A stretch of 64,000 nt of DNA from Amoebophrya sp. A120. Its lineage: Eukaryota > Sar > Dinophyceae > Syndiniales > Amoebophryaceae. The notes beneath the pieces were generated by a model. It did no database searches. It was not told where the DNA came from and was given only the letters and a program-made list of their open reading frames with translations. A program made the translations under genes and the position numbers. Positions 48,359-58,281 of this stretch are shown piece by piece. Location of the stretch: NCBI GenBank assembly GCA_905178155.1, contig CAJINV010000014.1:527040-591039 (forward strand), written 5' to 3'. Within the stretch, counting starts at the first letter, position 1, and each line of letters opens with the position of its first letter.

Positions 48359-49150
48359 GCTTCTACTGCCGCTTCTTGGCCAAAAATTTTAGGTAGACTT
48401 TAGGGGTTGAAAGAATTAAGGTTTTGGTCAAGGTTTTGATTTGCGATTTTTCATTTTTTTTCTCTTCGCCCTGAATGGAAAAGGAAGGCGCAGACCATCC
48501 AGCCGAAAAAGCTCGCTGCGCCGATATCAACATCTCGGCCGGTATCCAGACCAGCAGAAGTCGGTCAAAATGGAGGCCACGCGCTTGCTGCTTTCAACCT
48601 CTCCCCCGGGTGAATACGATGAAGCCGCGGCGGCATTTCTCTCGGCTTCTGCTGACCTGGACTGCTGGCCAAGCTATTAACCTCGATACCTCCCCAGAAG
48701 AACCCCAGACGCATGCCATCCGCCGCGGGGTATTTGGGACGCCGGGCTGCTGGGCCGGCTTCTCCGCCCCCAGATCTCATCCCGCGGTGGTGCGTAGCGG
48801 GGCCCGGGGGAAGAGGCTGAGCAGCTGCGGGCTTGCCCGGCTGGAGGTTTGGCCGGGTCCCGATTGCCGCCATGGCGGCAAGTTCTCGGCAAAGCCTTCT
48901 CGTGACAAAAGCGCACCAGAATGGAAGCAGGTTCTGATTTTTTCCGGGAGCTTTCCCCAGGCTAAAGCTTACGCCTTTGCCCTTGCTTTGGCCCCCCCCC
49001 CTGTTGGCCGAACTTGCGGGCCTAAACTAGGCCGACACAGGCGCCCATATCTTGGCCGGGCGGCCTGCCTTTTCCTGCGGGTTCCCTGGGACAAATGGCA
49101 GGGCCCCCGGCTTCTACTGCCGCTTCTTGGCCAAAAGTTTTAGGTAGACT
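48359..49150. repeat. GC-rich segment bounded by 41-bp direct repeats
   Basis: The same 41-bp sequence, with one mismatch, occurs at 48359-48399 and 49110-49150 in the same direction. Between them, 48470-49110 is much richer in G and C than its surroundings and full of GGCC and GCCGG words. A 222-codon plus-strand frame (48475-49143) runs through it and stops inside the right repeat, but has no recognisable domain. It has no introner ends. Insertion of unknown origin or a recombined repeat. Confidence 0.6.
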
Positions 49151-49406
49151 AGAAAGTAAAAGGTCAGAAGAGGTAGCTGCTCGTCACGAATTTCCGATTA
49201 TTGAAAATGATGAAAAAACGAGGTCTTTGATGTTCCCGCGCAGCCAGTGCTAAGCAGTTCTTTGTCTGTTTTGGGTGTAGTGCCATCATCTGTTTTTTGA
49301 TTTTGCATGTTGTGTTTCAAAAATAGTTGTACTTATGTCCATCACCACTCCCATTTGACGCCAGCATACGTCGATGACAATCTTGTAAACTGATTCTTTT
49401 ACTTTT
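49151..49406. other. Intergenic, no gene seen
   Basis: Short gap to the stop codon of the next minus-strand gene. Nothing recognisable. Confidence 0.4.
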
Positions 49407-52022
49407 TCAAATTGCAAATCCGATTTTCGCCAGTCCCCCTTTCCAAGGGCTCGGGACGTAGATCTGCGAGCCGATCACGTAGTATACAATTCCGAGTTCG
49501 TCAAGATAAACCGGCAGCTGCGAAAGGGCGACATTCGCTCTGTAGTTGTCGTAGTTCTCGTGGTGTCCTCCTTCGACTTGTGTTGCAGCTGTGGACGACA
49601 TTGACAGCAGCTTCCGCGTTTCTTCGTACTCGATTTGGGCCGCCAGCTTGAAGATACCCTGGTCGAAGCAGTGCTCGGGGAAAGGATCCTCCACCTGGTT
49701 TTCAAAATTCAGGTTCAGGCCGTGGGTGTTCGGGAGGCAGCCGTGCTCCTTCAGCTTGTTGTAGCAGTGCCAAAGCTGGTCGATCCCAACGGCCACCTTC
49801 CGGAGCACGAAACTCACCCGGCCGTAGTTGGTATCAAATGACAAAGTGTCGGGGTCTGGAAGAGTCATGCTATTTTTCCATGACGCAGAAGGTCTGGCAT
49901 GGAAGCTCGAGCATCACAGGTTTCGAGAAGCTTCCGCAATGCCAAATCCGCATGACAAATCCCCCAGTTTGGTGACAGGGAGTGGGCAGCTTTTGCTACC
50001 TATGCATGAGAAATTTTTCTCCTGTGTCCTGAACTGCGCATCACAAATTACATCCTTCCAGACCCAGACATTTTTGCACTTGATAGTTGGGACAATTGTG
50101 CAACAGCCGGTAAGCCGCCGTCTCGTCGGGACACGTGATCACGCCTCGCAAGACGGCGCGGCGGTCGGCGGGAGCGGGATCGGCGTCTTTACAGATGCTC
50201 TGTGGTCGCGCAGGTCCTCGTCTACTAGGACGGGGGCAGGCAGTGTAGCTATCTTCCACTGGTATTGAACCAGCTCCAGCGACAGTGTCATCTGCATCGC
50301 TCGTGGTCTCTTCATGACTACGACGTTCATGAACATCAATACTAGGTGGCGTTGTGCAGCAGCTCGACGCGAACGATGAATTCTCTGTAGTACTGCCAAC
50401 GGTGGAGCAAGAACGGCTCTTGAGGAGGTTGTTCTCCTGGTGTTCTACAACTACGAACTGATTGTCTTTGTCACTTGTCTGCACTTTCTTCATCATCTGT
50501 GGCTGGTCGTGTAGGGCAGGCCGCGTATTGTTTGCTTCTTGATGGAGGTCATCAGGTAGTGGTAGTCCTGGTCCTCGTCTTGTTTCCCTTCTTTCTTGCC
50601 AGCCCGTCCCGTCATTTTGGTCGTGTGCTAGCTGTGCTCCTTCGCCTTCATGTTTCATCTCTGCATTGATACCACGACCACGACCTCCGCAGCGACTGCC
50701 TCCATCGGAACTACCGTCCAGCCTCTTTTTGGGGCCATAATAATTGGAGCTTCTACCATGATCAGCTTTTGGAGGTCCTCCTCGCCCACCTCGTCGTGGA
50801 TTGGTCTTGGTCTTGCTGCCGCGGAGGTCGTAGTCTTTTTTCAACGTTGCAGCTTCTCCGCTGATCATGTCTTTATTTGCGTCCACTTTCCGTTCTTGTA
50901 CTTGTGATAGTGCCTCTTGTTGGAGCTTCATCTTTCCTTGCTTATGCTTCCCGACGTGGTTGCAGCTCCTGCAGGAGAGATTTTTGTACTTCTGTTCCAG
51001 AAAGTCTCTGTCCTGCGCCTCTTCCTATCGAATGCAAAAGCATCGTCGCGTGCTCGACGTACAACTTCATCTAACAGCAGATATTGATATGCATGACAAA
51101 AAAACTAATTCCGGATCCAGCTGCTAAGGTTTTGTTGAGCCAGGAGCAAGACAAACTGCATCTTTCGATGCTTTTGCAATTCATACTTCCTCTGACAGAA
51201 GCTCCACCTCCTGATCGTACTCGCGCACATCGTTCCATTGCAGAAGTGTCGTGAACGATCCCACCAAAAAACTGTCTCACTATTTGCAGAGTCAGCAATA
51301 CAACAAATTCGCTGGTCACGCTTTGGTTACCAGATGACACACTAAATCTGGAGTGCGTCTTCAGACACAAGAGAAACAAACACAGAACGGAAATGAGATG
51401 ACTTTCGTGCAGCAGGTGGAGCATGACAAAAAACTGTCCCGAGCAATGGTGCCAATATCCACATATACGAAATTGAGACTGAGCCATCAGTTTCAGTTTT
51501 TTCTCGCGATATGAACAGCTGCGCATCTTCCTCCCACCAAAACTCGCGGTTCATTTTGTCCAGCCCTTGCATCCGCATCCTTTGGTCTAGCTTGGCAATT
51601 TCCGCCGCCGGGTCGAGCCTGCTCAGTTGCACTTGCACCATGTTCAGGACAGGGATTGTGCCAGAACTTTGGGCTGGTTCAGTCGTACTACAACCCGATG
51701 GTCTGCTGGATGTCGCAGCTTTACTCGTTCTATCCTCTGCAAAAGTCTATCGTGCTCGTAGTGAAAGTGACTGCAGTCGTGCGTGACAAATTCAAATCAA
51801 ACCTTCTTCTTCTACCTGAACTAGCATGAAAAATTGATGCATGTTCGTTCTTTTTGGCAGAATTTGTGATGCTATTTGTCATAGTCGATGAATATAGTAC
51901 TTTTGCAATCCATAAGTTGCTGTAGTACTTCGGGAGGTCGTGGTGAGACATTCAGAAAAATCATCCACGTCCACTTCCTCTTTCCGACGGCCTTGCTCCA
52001 CTTCCGCGACCCCGAGCGAAAT
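49407..52022 (-). CDS. Protein of unknown function, 5' end unresolved
   Basis: Exons 52022-51915, 51730-51469, 51271-51186, 51025-50086 and 49831-49407 join in one frame of 601 residues, after loss of three introners and one GT-AG intron, ending at a stop at 49407. I do not recognise the family. It has a helical, charged segment (AAEIAKLDQRMRMQGLDKMNREFWWEEDAQLF; LLQWNDVREYDQEVELLSEEEAQDRDFLEQKY), a basic Gly/Arg-rich stretch, and a well-ordered C-terminal domain (YGRVSFVLRKVAVGIDQLWHCYNKLKEHGCLP to IVYYVIGSQIYVPSPWKGGLAKIGFAI). The first exon begins at a CAA-rich acceptor ending GCGATAG with no start codon, so more exons must lie upstream. It could be the 3' part of the gene at 52260-58159. 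Confidence 0.6.
49832..50085. mobile_element. Introner, family D (unknown gene)
   Basis: 254 bp, family D ends. Exact flank repeat GTTGG. Excision joins LLHNCPN to YGRVSFVLR in frame. Close in sequence to the copy at 41147. Confidence 0.88.
51026..51185. mobile_element. Introner, family C variant (unknown gene)
   Basis: 160 bp. Ends carry GCAAAAGCATCG, one base from the family C core. Exact flank repeat CTTCC. Excision joins VELLSEE to EAQDRDFLEQ in frame. Confidence 0.83.
51272..51468 (-). other. Probable GT-AG intron (unknown gene)
   Basis: 197 bp, phase 2. Donor ATTTC then GTATATGTGG, acceptor GAGACAG before TTTTTTGG. Joins TDGSVSIS to FLVGSFTTLLQWND. Chosen because it is the pairing I found that links the two open frames. 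Confidence 0.5.
51731..51914. mobile_element. Introner, family C, decayed flanks (unknown gene)
   Basis: 184 bp. Left TATCCTCTGCAAAAGTCTATCG, right TTTTGCAATCCATA. Flanks CGTTC and AGTTG do not match. Excision joins SRSTTAT to SKAATSSRP in frame. Confidence 0.7.
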
Positions 52023-52259
52023 CTATCGCAAGAAGAAACTGCTTCACTGTTCTAAACTTGCAAAGCAGAGCGCGTAGGACAGAACTGCTTGTGGTCTTGC
52101 CACACATGCAAGACGAGGGCACCGGATTTTTAATCGGTGTTTGTCCTTTTCGTCAAAAAGCTCGCGTGACAAATTTCCTATTGTAATTATATCGAGCGAC
52201 ATATTTGTACTGCGCAACATGCAAAAGCATTTTTACAGTGAAGCACCCTTTTCTTACGA

Positions 52260-55200
52260 TCATAAAGCCGTGCTGTCATAAACCAGACCTTCATCACCGG
52301 TAGATAACGAGGTGGATGTGGTCGACCCTGTTGTACTAGTAGCACGACTTGTTCTAGTATTCCCTGTCGGAGATGTTGTTTCTCCTGCTTTATTTGCCGT
52401 GCGATCTGTGCTAGTACAACCCAAGGACTGTCCGCCTCCACCTCCGCCGCTGCGCTGCAACTGCAGAAGCTGCAACATCTGCTTGCACGAATTGCTCCAC
52501 GAGCGCCCGGCGTTGAGGAGCGTGTCGGGGGTCACGGAGTGTAGAAACTTGGGTTGGTACCCACACAGCCAGAGGGTGTCGAACAGGTCGGGCAACTGCA
52601 TCACACGCGCCGCGAATTTGACCAGAGGTATGTTGGTCTGAATCCAGGACTTAAAACCGGTGCTCTTGCGGTACGCCAGGTGTGGGGGCGGCAGCCGGTG
52701 AAAGATTTTTCGGCCGGTCAGCAGCACGGCCGACAGCGCGTAGCCGGACTGTTGCCGAAGTACGTACTGCGAGAACGCGGCGTGTTCCTGTTTCTCCCAG
52801 AAAGACTCCAGGAAACCACGGCTCAACTTGCTATTTTTTTTCATCTTCTTATTGCCCTTCTCATCCTCCCGCTCACGTCCAAGCTCGAGCATCACTTGCA
52901 AGGGCAGGCTTTTGCTCCGCGGCATCGACGGCTGCTGCTCGCTTGAGGGCGGTGGATGCTGAGCATGCCCGCCAGCCGCGGTCGTGCAGGAGTTGTTCTG
53001 GGTGTCGTGTACTTGTACTATCCCTGCGGCTCCCGCTCTTGTCCGCATGTACTGGCTGATGTGTAGACTGTGTCCGTCGAAAGCAACATCTGCCCCGAAG
53101 GGCGGGCCAGTATGATTGGGATCTTTGAACTCGTAGAAGGTGTTCTTCACTGCCACACTGACGGCCGTCTGGTGCATGCGCTTCCACTCTTCCCAGCACC
53201 CGACCACGCCGGCGCGAACTTTGCTGCCGAAGGCCAGCGTCCCCACCCGCATGCGCGTGGCCAGGCTGGTGCTCAGCGTGTAGCTCGTCACAGCGGAGGA
53301 CAGAGCAGACTCAAGTTCTACGTCACGGTCCTGGTCGTTTTCCTGACGAAATGTAGTGCTGCTAGTCGTTGTACCCGAAGGACAAGATGAAAATGTTGCA
53401 CAAGGACTTTCCACACAATTTGCCGCTGCACCAGTAGCAGCAGCAGCTGCCGCAACCCCATCAACGCGCTCTCCATTGTTCTCGGCGGAGCAGGAGCTGC
53501 TGTCGGTGCTTCTCATCTTCTGTGCCCGTTTCGCCTCGATTCGCCACCCCTTGCCCGGGCGAAAATACAAAAAATTTTTGCTTGCTTTCTGCACCTGTTC
53601 CTGTACAACTTGCAAACAAGCTCCTTCGGCACGACCTGCTTGAGCAACATTTTCATCACCATCTGCCGGGTCTTGTGATGTACTACTACTTGTACAACTA
53701 CCGTTACTAGCATTTGTATTTCTCCCAGCATTTTTCTTTGACATTTTCATCTTTTTGTTGTCCTTCTTCTTCTTATTTCCCGCCCCGGAGGTAGTTGTGG
53801 AGGGTGCAGCTGCACCTGCACGTGGACGCGCAGCAGCAGTAGTTCCGTTTCTGTTTACTTTCGCACCTCCTGCTCCTGCCAGGGGTCCGCGTAAAGAGAA
53901 AGTGAGAAGCGACGAAGAGGGTTGTGAGTGGACGACCTCCAGGGCAGTTCTCCTCGTTGGACAGTTAGGAGTAGCAGCTCGAGGACGAGCAGCGCTACCT
54001 TGTTCTTCTTGCTCGCCGGAGCAATTCCTTGTGCGGTGACCACCTTGAGAACTACCAACATTTTGTTCTCCGCAAAAATCATTGTTTGCTTGTCCGCAAT
54101 TTTTCCCGACCACGAAAACTTTTTTGATGTTTTTCCTAGTACAACTGCTCGTAGAAGATGATATTCCTTCATCGGCGTTAGTCGCATCATCAGCCAGCTG
54201 TGTTTGTTCTGGTGGTGCACGTGCAGAGTCGCGGCCGTTCGATTCAATACATGTTCGAGTCGGAGCCCCAGGAGCTGGTGCGCCGGGCCAAGAAGACGAA
54301 GACGAAGTCTCGGCGGCCACTTCGTAGTCGCCCCACAGTTCTAGCTGGAGCTTGCGCACACTGACCTTGTCCCTCCAACATCGTGGAGGTCGTCGTCCGG
54401 AATTACTTTGCGTGTTAGCCGCAGCCGGTGCTGCTGGTGGGATAGTTGTATTGGAGCTGGATGTCAAAGTTCTTGCACCGGCAGAAGCAGGTGTGCTGAC
54501 CGCAGAAGTCACAGACTGCTGCTGCTGCTTGAAATCATAAAGACAACTACTTTCGCTGTAAAATCTGTTCTCATCGGCCGGTGGTCGTGTTGCGGTAGAC
54601 GAGTGTGATACTTTTACTTGCGGTTGCGCCGTCGAAAGAGTTCCTACTGCAGAAGTGCTCGTCGAGGAGCGGCTAAATGATGTTTCGTCTTCTTGACCTT
54701 GACCTTGCTGAGCAATGGTGCCTGAGTTGGGAAAAATTATGGGATTCGTGCTGCACAAGTTCCTCGTCTGTTCATCCTGTCTTACAATAGGTTCCAACAT
54801 TTTTTGCAAGAACCCGTGGTCCTCCACCTTGCTTGCAGTTGTGTCTACTTCTACCACCCCGCCGTGCTCCTCCTGTCCATGCTGCTGGAGGTCCGGCTGC
54901 TGGTGGTTTTGGTGCTCCTGAACAACAAAAGGACCACCAACGTCGACCGGCGGAGGAGCAAGAACGTAGAGAAAGGTGTTCACGTCCAGAAGATCGTCGT
55001 GCACAACTGGCACTGCATCTGCAACATTCTCGACATCTTGGACACGGCGACACGACTCGGCCTGGCAGTGCTCTGCTGGCTCCTGCTTGCGTGTAGAGGA
55101 ACTACACACTTCTGCAGGTACTGCTCCTGCAGCCGATTCCTGAACTTGATTTAAGCTGCTACTTCCATGCGCAGCTATTTCCTCCGCGAAGCCGCCAGCG

Positions 55201-58159
55201 AATTTGTTGTAGTTCTTACCCTGGATGGTCCTCGTGCCACTGGTACTACGACAACTAGATCTAGTACAAGCACGACGACCCCCGCCCTCCTCGACACTAC
55301 CGTCGCCACGGCCTCCGGCTGCGCTGGCAGGGGTCGTGGCGGAGGAGGGTGAAACTATTTTATCTGATAATGTTGTGCTGTGCTGTTGCTCATGTTGCTC
55401 TGGTCGTGTGCTGGTACTGCTACGGCTCCACTTGGCTGTTGAAGCGGTGTACTTCATTCTGGTCATGTCATCTTTATGACTGTCCACATGTCGACGCATC
55501 AGACCATCTTCAGTACTAGTACTAGAGGCAGTAGTTTTATCGCGAGGAGCGCCTGCACCTTGGAACACGGAGCACGATGTTAATGAACCACCTGCATGAA
55601 GATCATGTTCCTGACCACCTGCTCGACCTCCAAGGACATCTACTTCTTGTTCAACCACAACAGGCACCTTTGGAGGACGATTTTTTATGCTTGCGCGAAC
55701 AAGATCTTCATCCTCCTCTCTTCTACATTTTCCAACCTCCACTTCGATTTGCGCAGCCCGTGCGTCTTTCGCTACCGCCTTTTCATCTGCGCCACCAGCA
55801 ACCTCTCCTCCAAGAACTTTTTCTGCCTGGTTGTAGTTCATCTCCGAAGCTGGTGCAAACTGGCTACTGTACGTGCTGTGGTCTGCACGTAAGACGGATC
55901 CACTTGCTGCAGAAGCAGCTGCTCGAGTAGTTGCAGTGGCCTGGCTCGTCCGGTCGTTCTGGTCGAGATCGTCGTGTCGCCATAATCGGCGTTCGTTGTT
56001 CTGCTGCAGATTTTTCTTCTTTTCCGGAGTAAAACGAAACCAAAACTCGAAGAGCCGCCCCAGTGTGATCACGCGGGTGGAGGTCTTTGAGCGGTGGTCC
56101 TCGACGCCGTCGTGCTTGTAACAACTAGAGCTGTTCTTGGTGCTGCTGGTGATCTTCGACGAGCAGCAAGAAGCAGGTTCTTCGGAGAGAAGGTGCAGAA
56201 CCACACGGGGCTTGGATCGGCAGGCTTGTTCTTCCTGCGCCGATTGATGTAGTTGGGAGCAAGCACCACCATCGCCACCAGCTGCTTCGCACGGAGGAGG
56301 TTCTGGACAGAATCCATCCGGTGGTGATGGTCGTGAACAAGCAGCAGCAACAGCAGCAGCAGCTCCGCGTTTTTGCTGCGAGGACGTCGATAATATTCTC
56401 GTCTCATGATCTACCACCTCTCGTCGCACATCTGTCAACAGCGCTTCAGCTTCTGCAAGTTCATCTGCGTGATCAGCTGTACAAGAACTTCTGCTAGCGT
56501 TACTTCCTTCTGGACGCGCCGCTTGCACAGTTTCGTCTCGCGGTCCTCCACCTCCGCTTGCACCGGTCGGGGTCTGGGACGAGGGGGACGAAACGACGAT
56601 TCGCCCGCAGCAGAAGGATGGACAGGTGGAGGGCGTAGAATTATTTGGATTTCCAGGAGTACTAGATGCTGCAGGAGCGCAAGATGTTGCTGCAGGTCCG
56701 CCAGAAAGAACTGTTTCATGTTGATGTTGTTGTTGTTCCTGTATTTTCTCATTCGTCTGTTGCTCCGGCTGATCGTGCTGCAAGCAAATCTTCTGCTGCA
56801 ACAAGGCCGTGGGAATGTCAACTTCCAGAAATCATATGGCAGCGTCAGGTAATGGAAGGAAATAATTATCGAGGACATGGACTGGTCGAATAGGGCTGCT
56901 CTAGAAGTACTAAATTACCATGCAGATGAAGAAGTGCATCAAAATAATACTGTCGCTGTCCACCACGCTTTCATGCAAAAATGAAAAGTATCTGTATCAC
57001 CTTGATATAATTTCCAGAAATTATTTGTCCAATCATGTGTCGACGAAAATTCCTGTCCATGACTGCACGCTTCCATACACCGGCGAAAGAGTTCACTCCG
57101 CGTCCCGGCCCCGCCGCCGGCGCTGAGTTGCTCCTTCGCAAATTTGAGCCGTTCAAACATCTTCTGCATGACGGCCAGCCCCGCGATGCTCCGGGTGCCA
57201 TCGAGGCAGAAGAACCCGATTTCCAGGCCATCACACCCCTCCACAAGCACGGCGACGGTTGGCGGGTCGCGGTTGTTTGTTTTTCTACTTCGGGCGGGAA
57301 GATGTTGATGTTGCTCCGGGCCCGGGGCGGCCAGGTTGCTGCTACAACTGGTCCACGTGCAGTTCGTCGAATTCCACGACCTATCATGCAGCCTATCAAA
57401 ATACCCAGAGCTCGTCGTCCGGCCGGCGGCGTCGGCGACGCCGCCGCCGCTTGCACAGTCCGCATAGTTTTTGTCGGTCAGTGAGAGTGGAGTAGATGCA
57501 GTTCTTGTTTTCAGATCAGCACCTCCGTCGTCCTGCTGGGCCAAGAAACGTCCTCGTCCTCCAACGGCCCCACCATCCGGCTGAGCGGATAGCCGCGGCG
57601 GCCCATCCTCAACTTTACTACGTTGCCCGTTTTCCGGCAACGAAGATTCTCCAGACGGCCTGCTCGTCGGCGCCCCAGACGTTTTTGTTTCGGATAGCAA
57701 GGTCGTGCAGGACGGGCAGCTCGACGTCCACCCTGTTCCGCTAGTCGTGCTCGGCGGGTAAGACGACTTTGCGCTATCTCCAGGCGAAGATGAGTAGACC
57801 GGTTGTAGAAGGCCGCGTTCTTCTACTTGGGGGGCTCGAGGATCTCGAAAAAGTGGCTCTTGTGCTGCACGACCGGAGGATGGCGACGCACTACGCGTCT
57901 TCAAACTCGTCCCTTGTTCCACGGCAGTCCTCGCAGAAGTTCCTTGATCTCCTCCTGCATCATCAGAATGAGAAGAAGAAGATGATGATGATAGTACTGA
58001 TGATGATGAAACAGGCGTAGAAGGAGCACGTAAGAGAGGATGTTGAGATGTAGTTCGACTTGGTGGATGAACAGCAAGGTGGATAAAGTCCTCCTTCTCC
58101 TCTTCGCGCCGCGACAAAATTTCGACCTCAAGGCCTTCCGGCTCCCACACGCGGGTCAA
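52260..58159 (-). CDS. Large Ser-rich protein, unknown function, 5' end unresolved
   Basis: Two long open segments: 58159-57001 and 56821-52260, joined by a phase 1 GT-AG intron. The first codes EGLEVEILSRREEEKEDFIHLAV, a Ser-rich region and an ordered stretch (TVAVLVEGCDGLEIGFFCLDGTRSIAGLAVMQKMFERLKFAKEQL). The second is 1.5 k codons of Ser/Thr/Gly/Gln-rich sequence with ordered islands near the end (MRVGTLAFGSKVRAGVVGCWEEWKRMHQTAVSVAVKNTFYEFKDPN; KSWIQTNIPLVKFAARVMQLPDLFDTLWLCGYQPKFLHSV). No family is recognised. The open frame at 58159 opens with TTG, not ATG, so the start exon is not established. A GTTTAT donor before the stop at 52260 would allow fusion to the gene at 49407-52022. No introner interrupts the 4.5-kb exon. 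Confidence 0.6.
56822..57000 (-). other. GT-AG spliceosomal intron (Ser-rich gene)
   Basis: 179 bp, phase 1. Donor TATCAAG then GTGATACAG, acceptor TTCTGGAAG before TTGACATTCCC. Joins NNFWKLYQ to VDIPTALLQQKI. Confidence 0.55.
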
Positions 58160-58281
58160 CGGGGAAGAAAACGGAGGAGGACGACGAGTCGGACAGATTT
58201 ATAACACGAAAGAACAGCACCAGTACTAGCGTTAAAAAAAGCGAAATTTGTTTGGCACAGCTCCGTGATAACAAGGCAACA

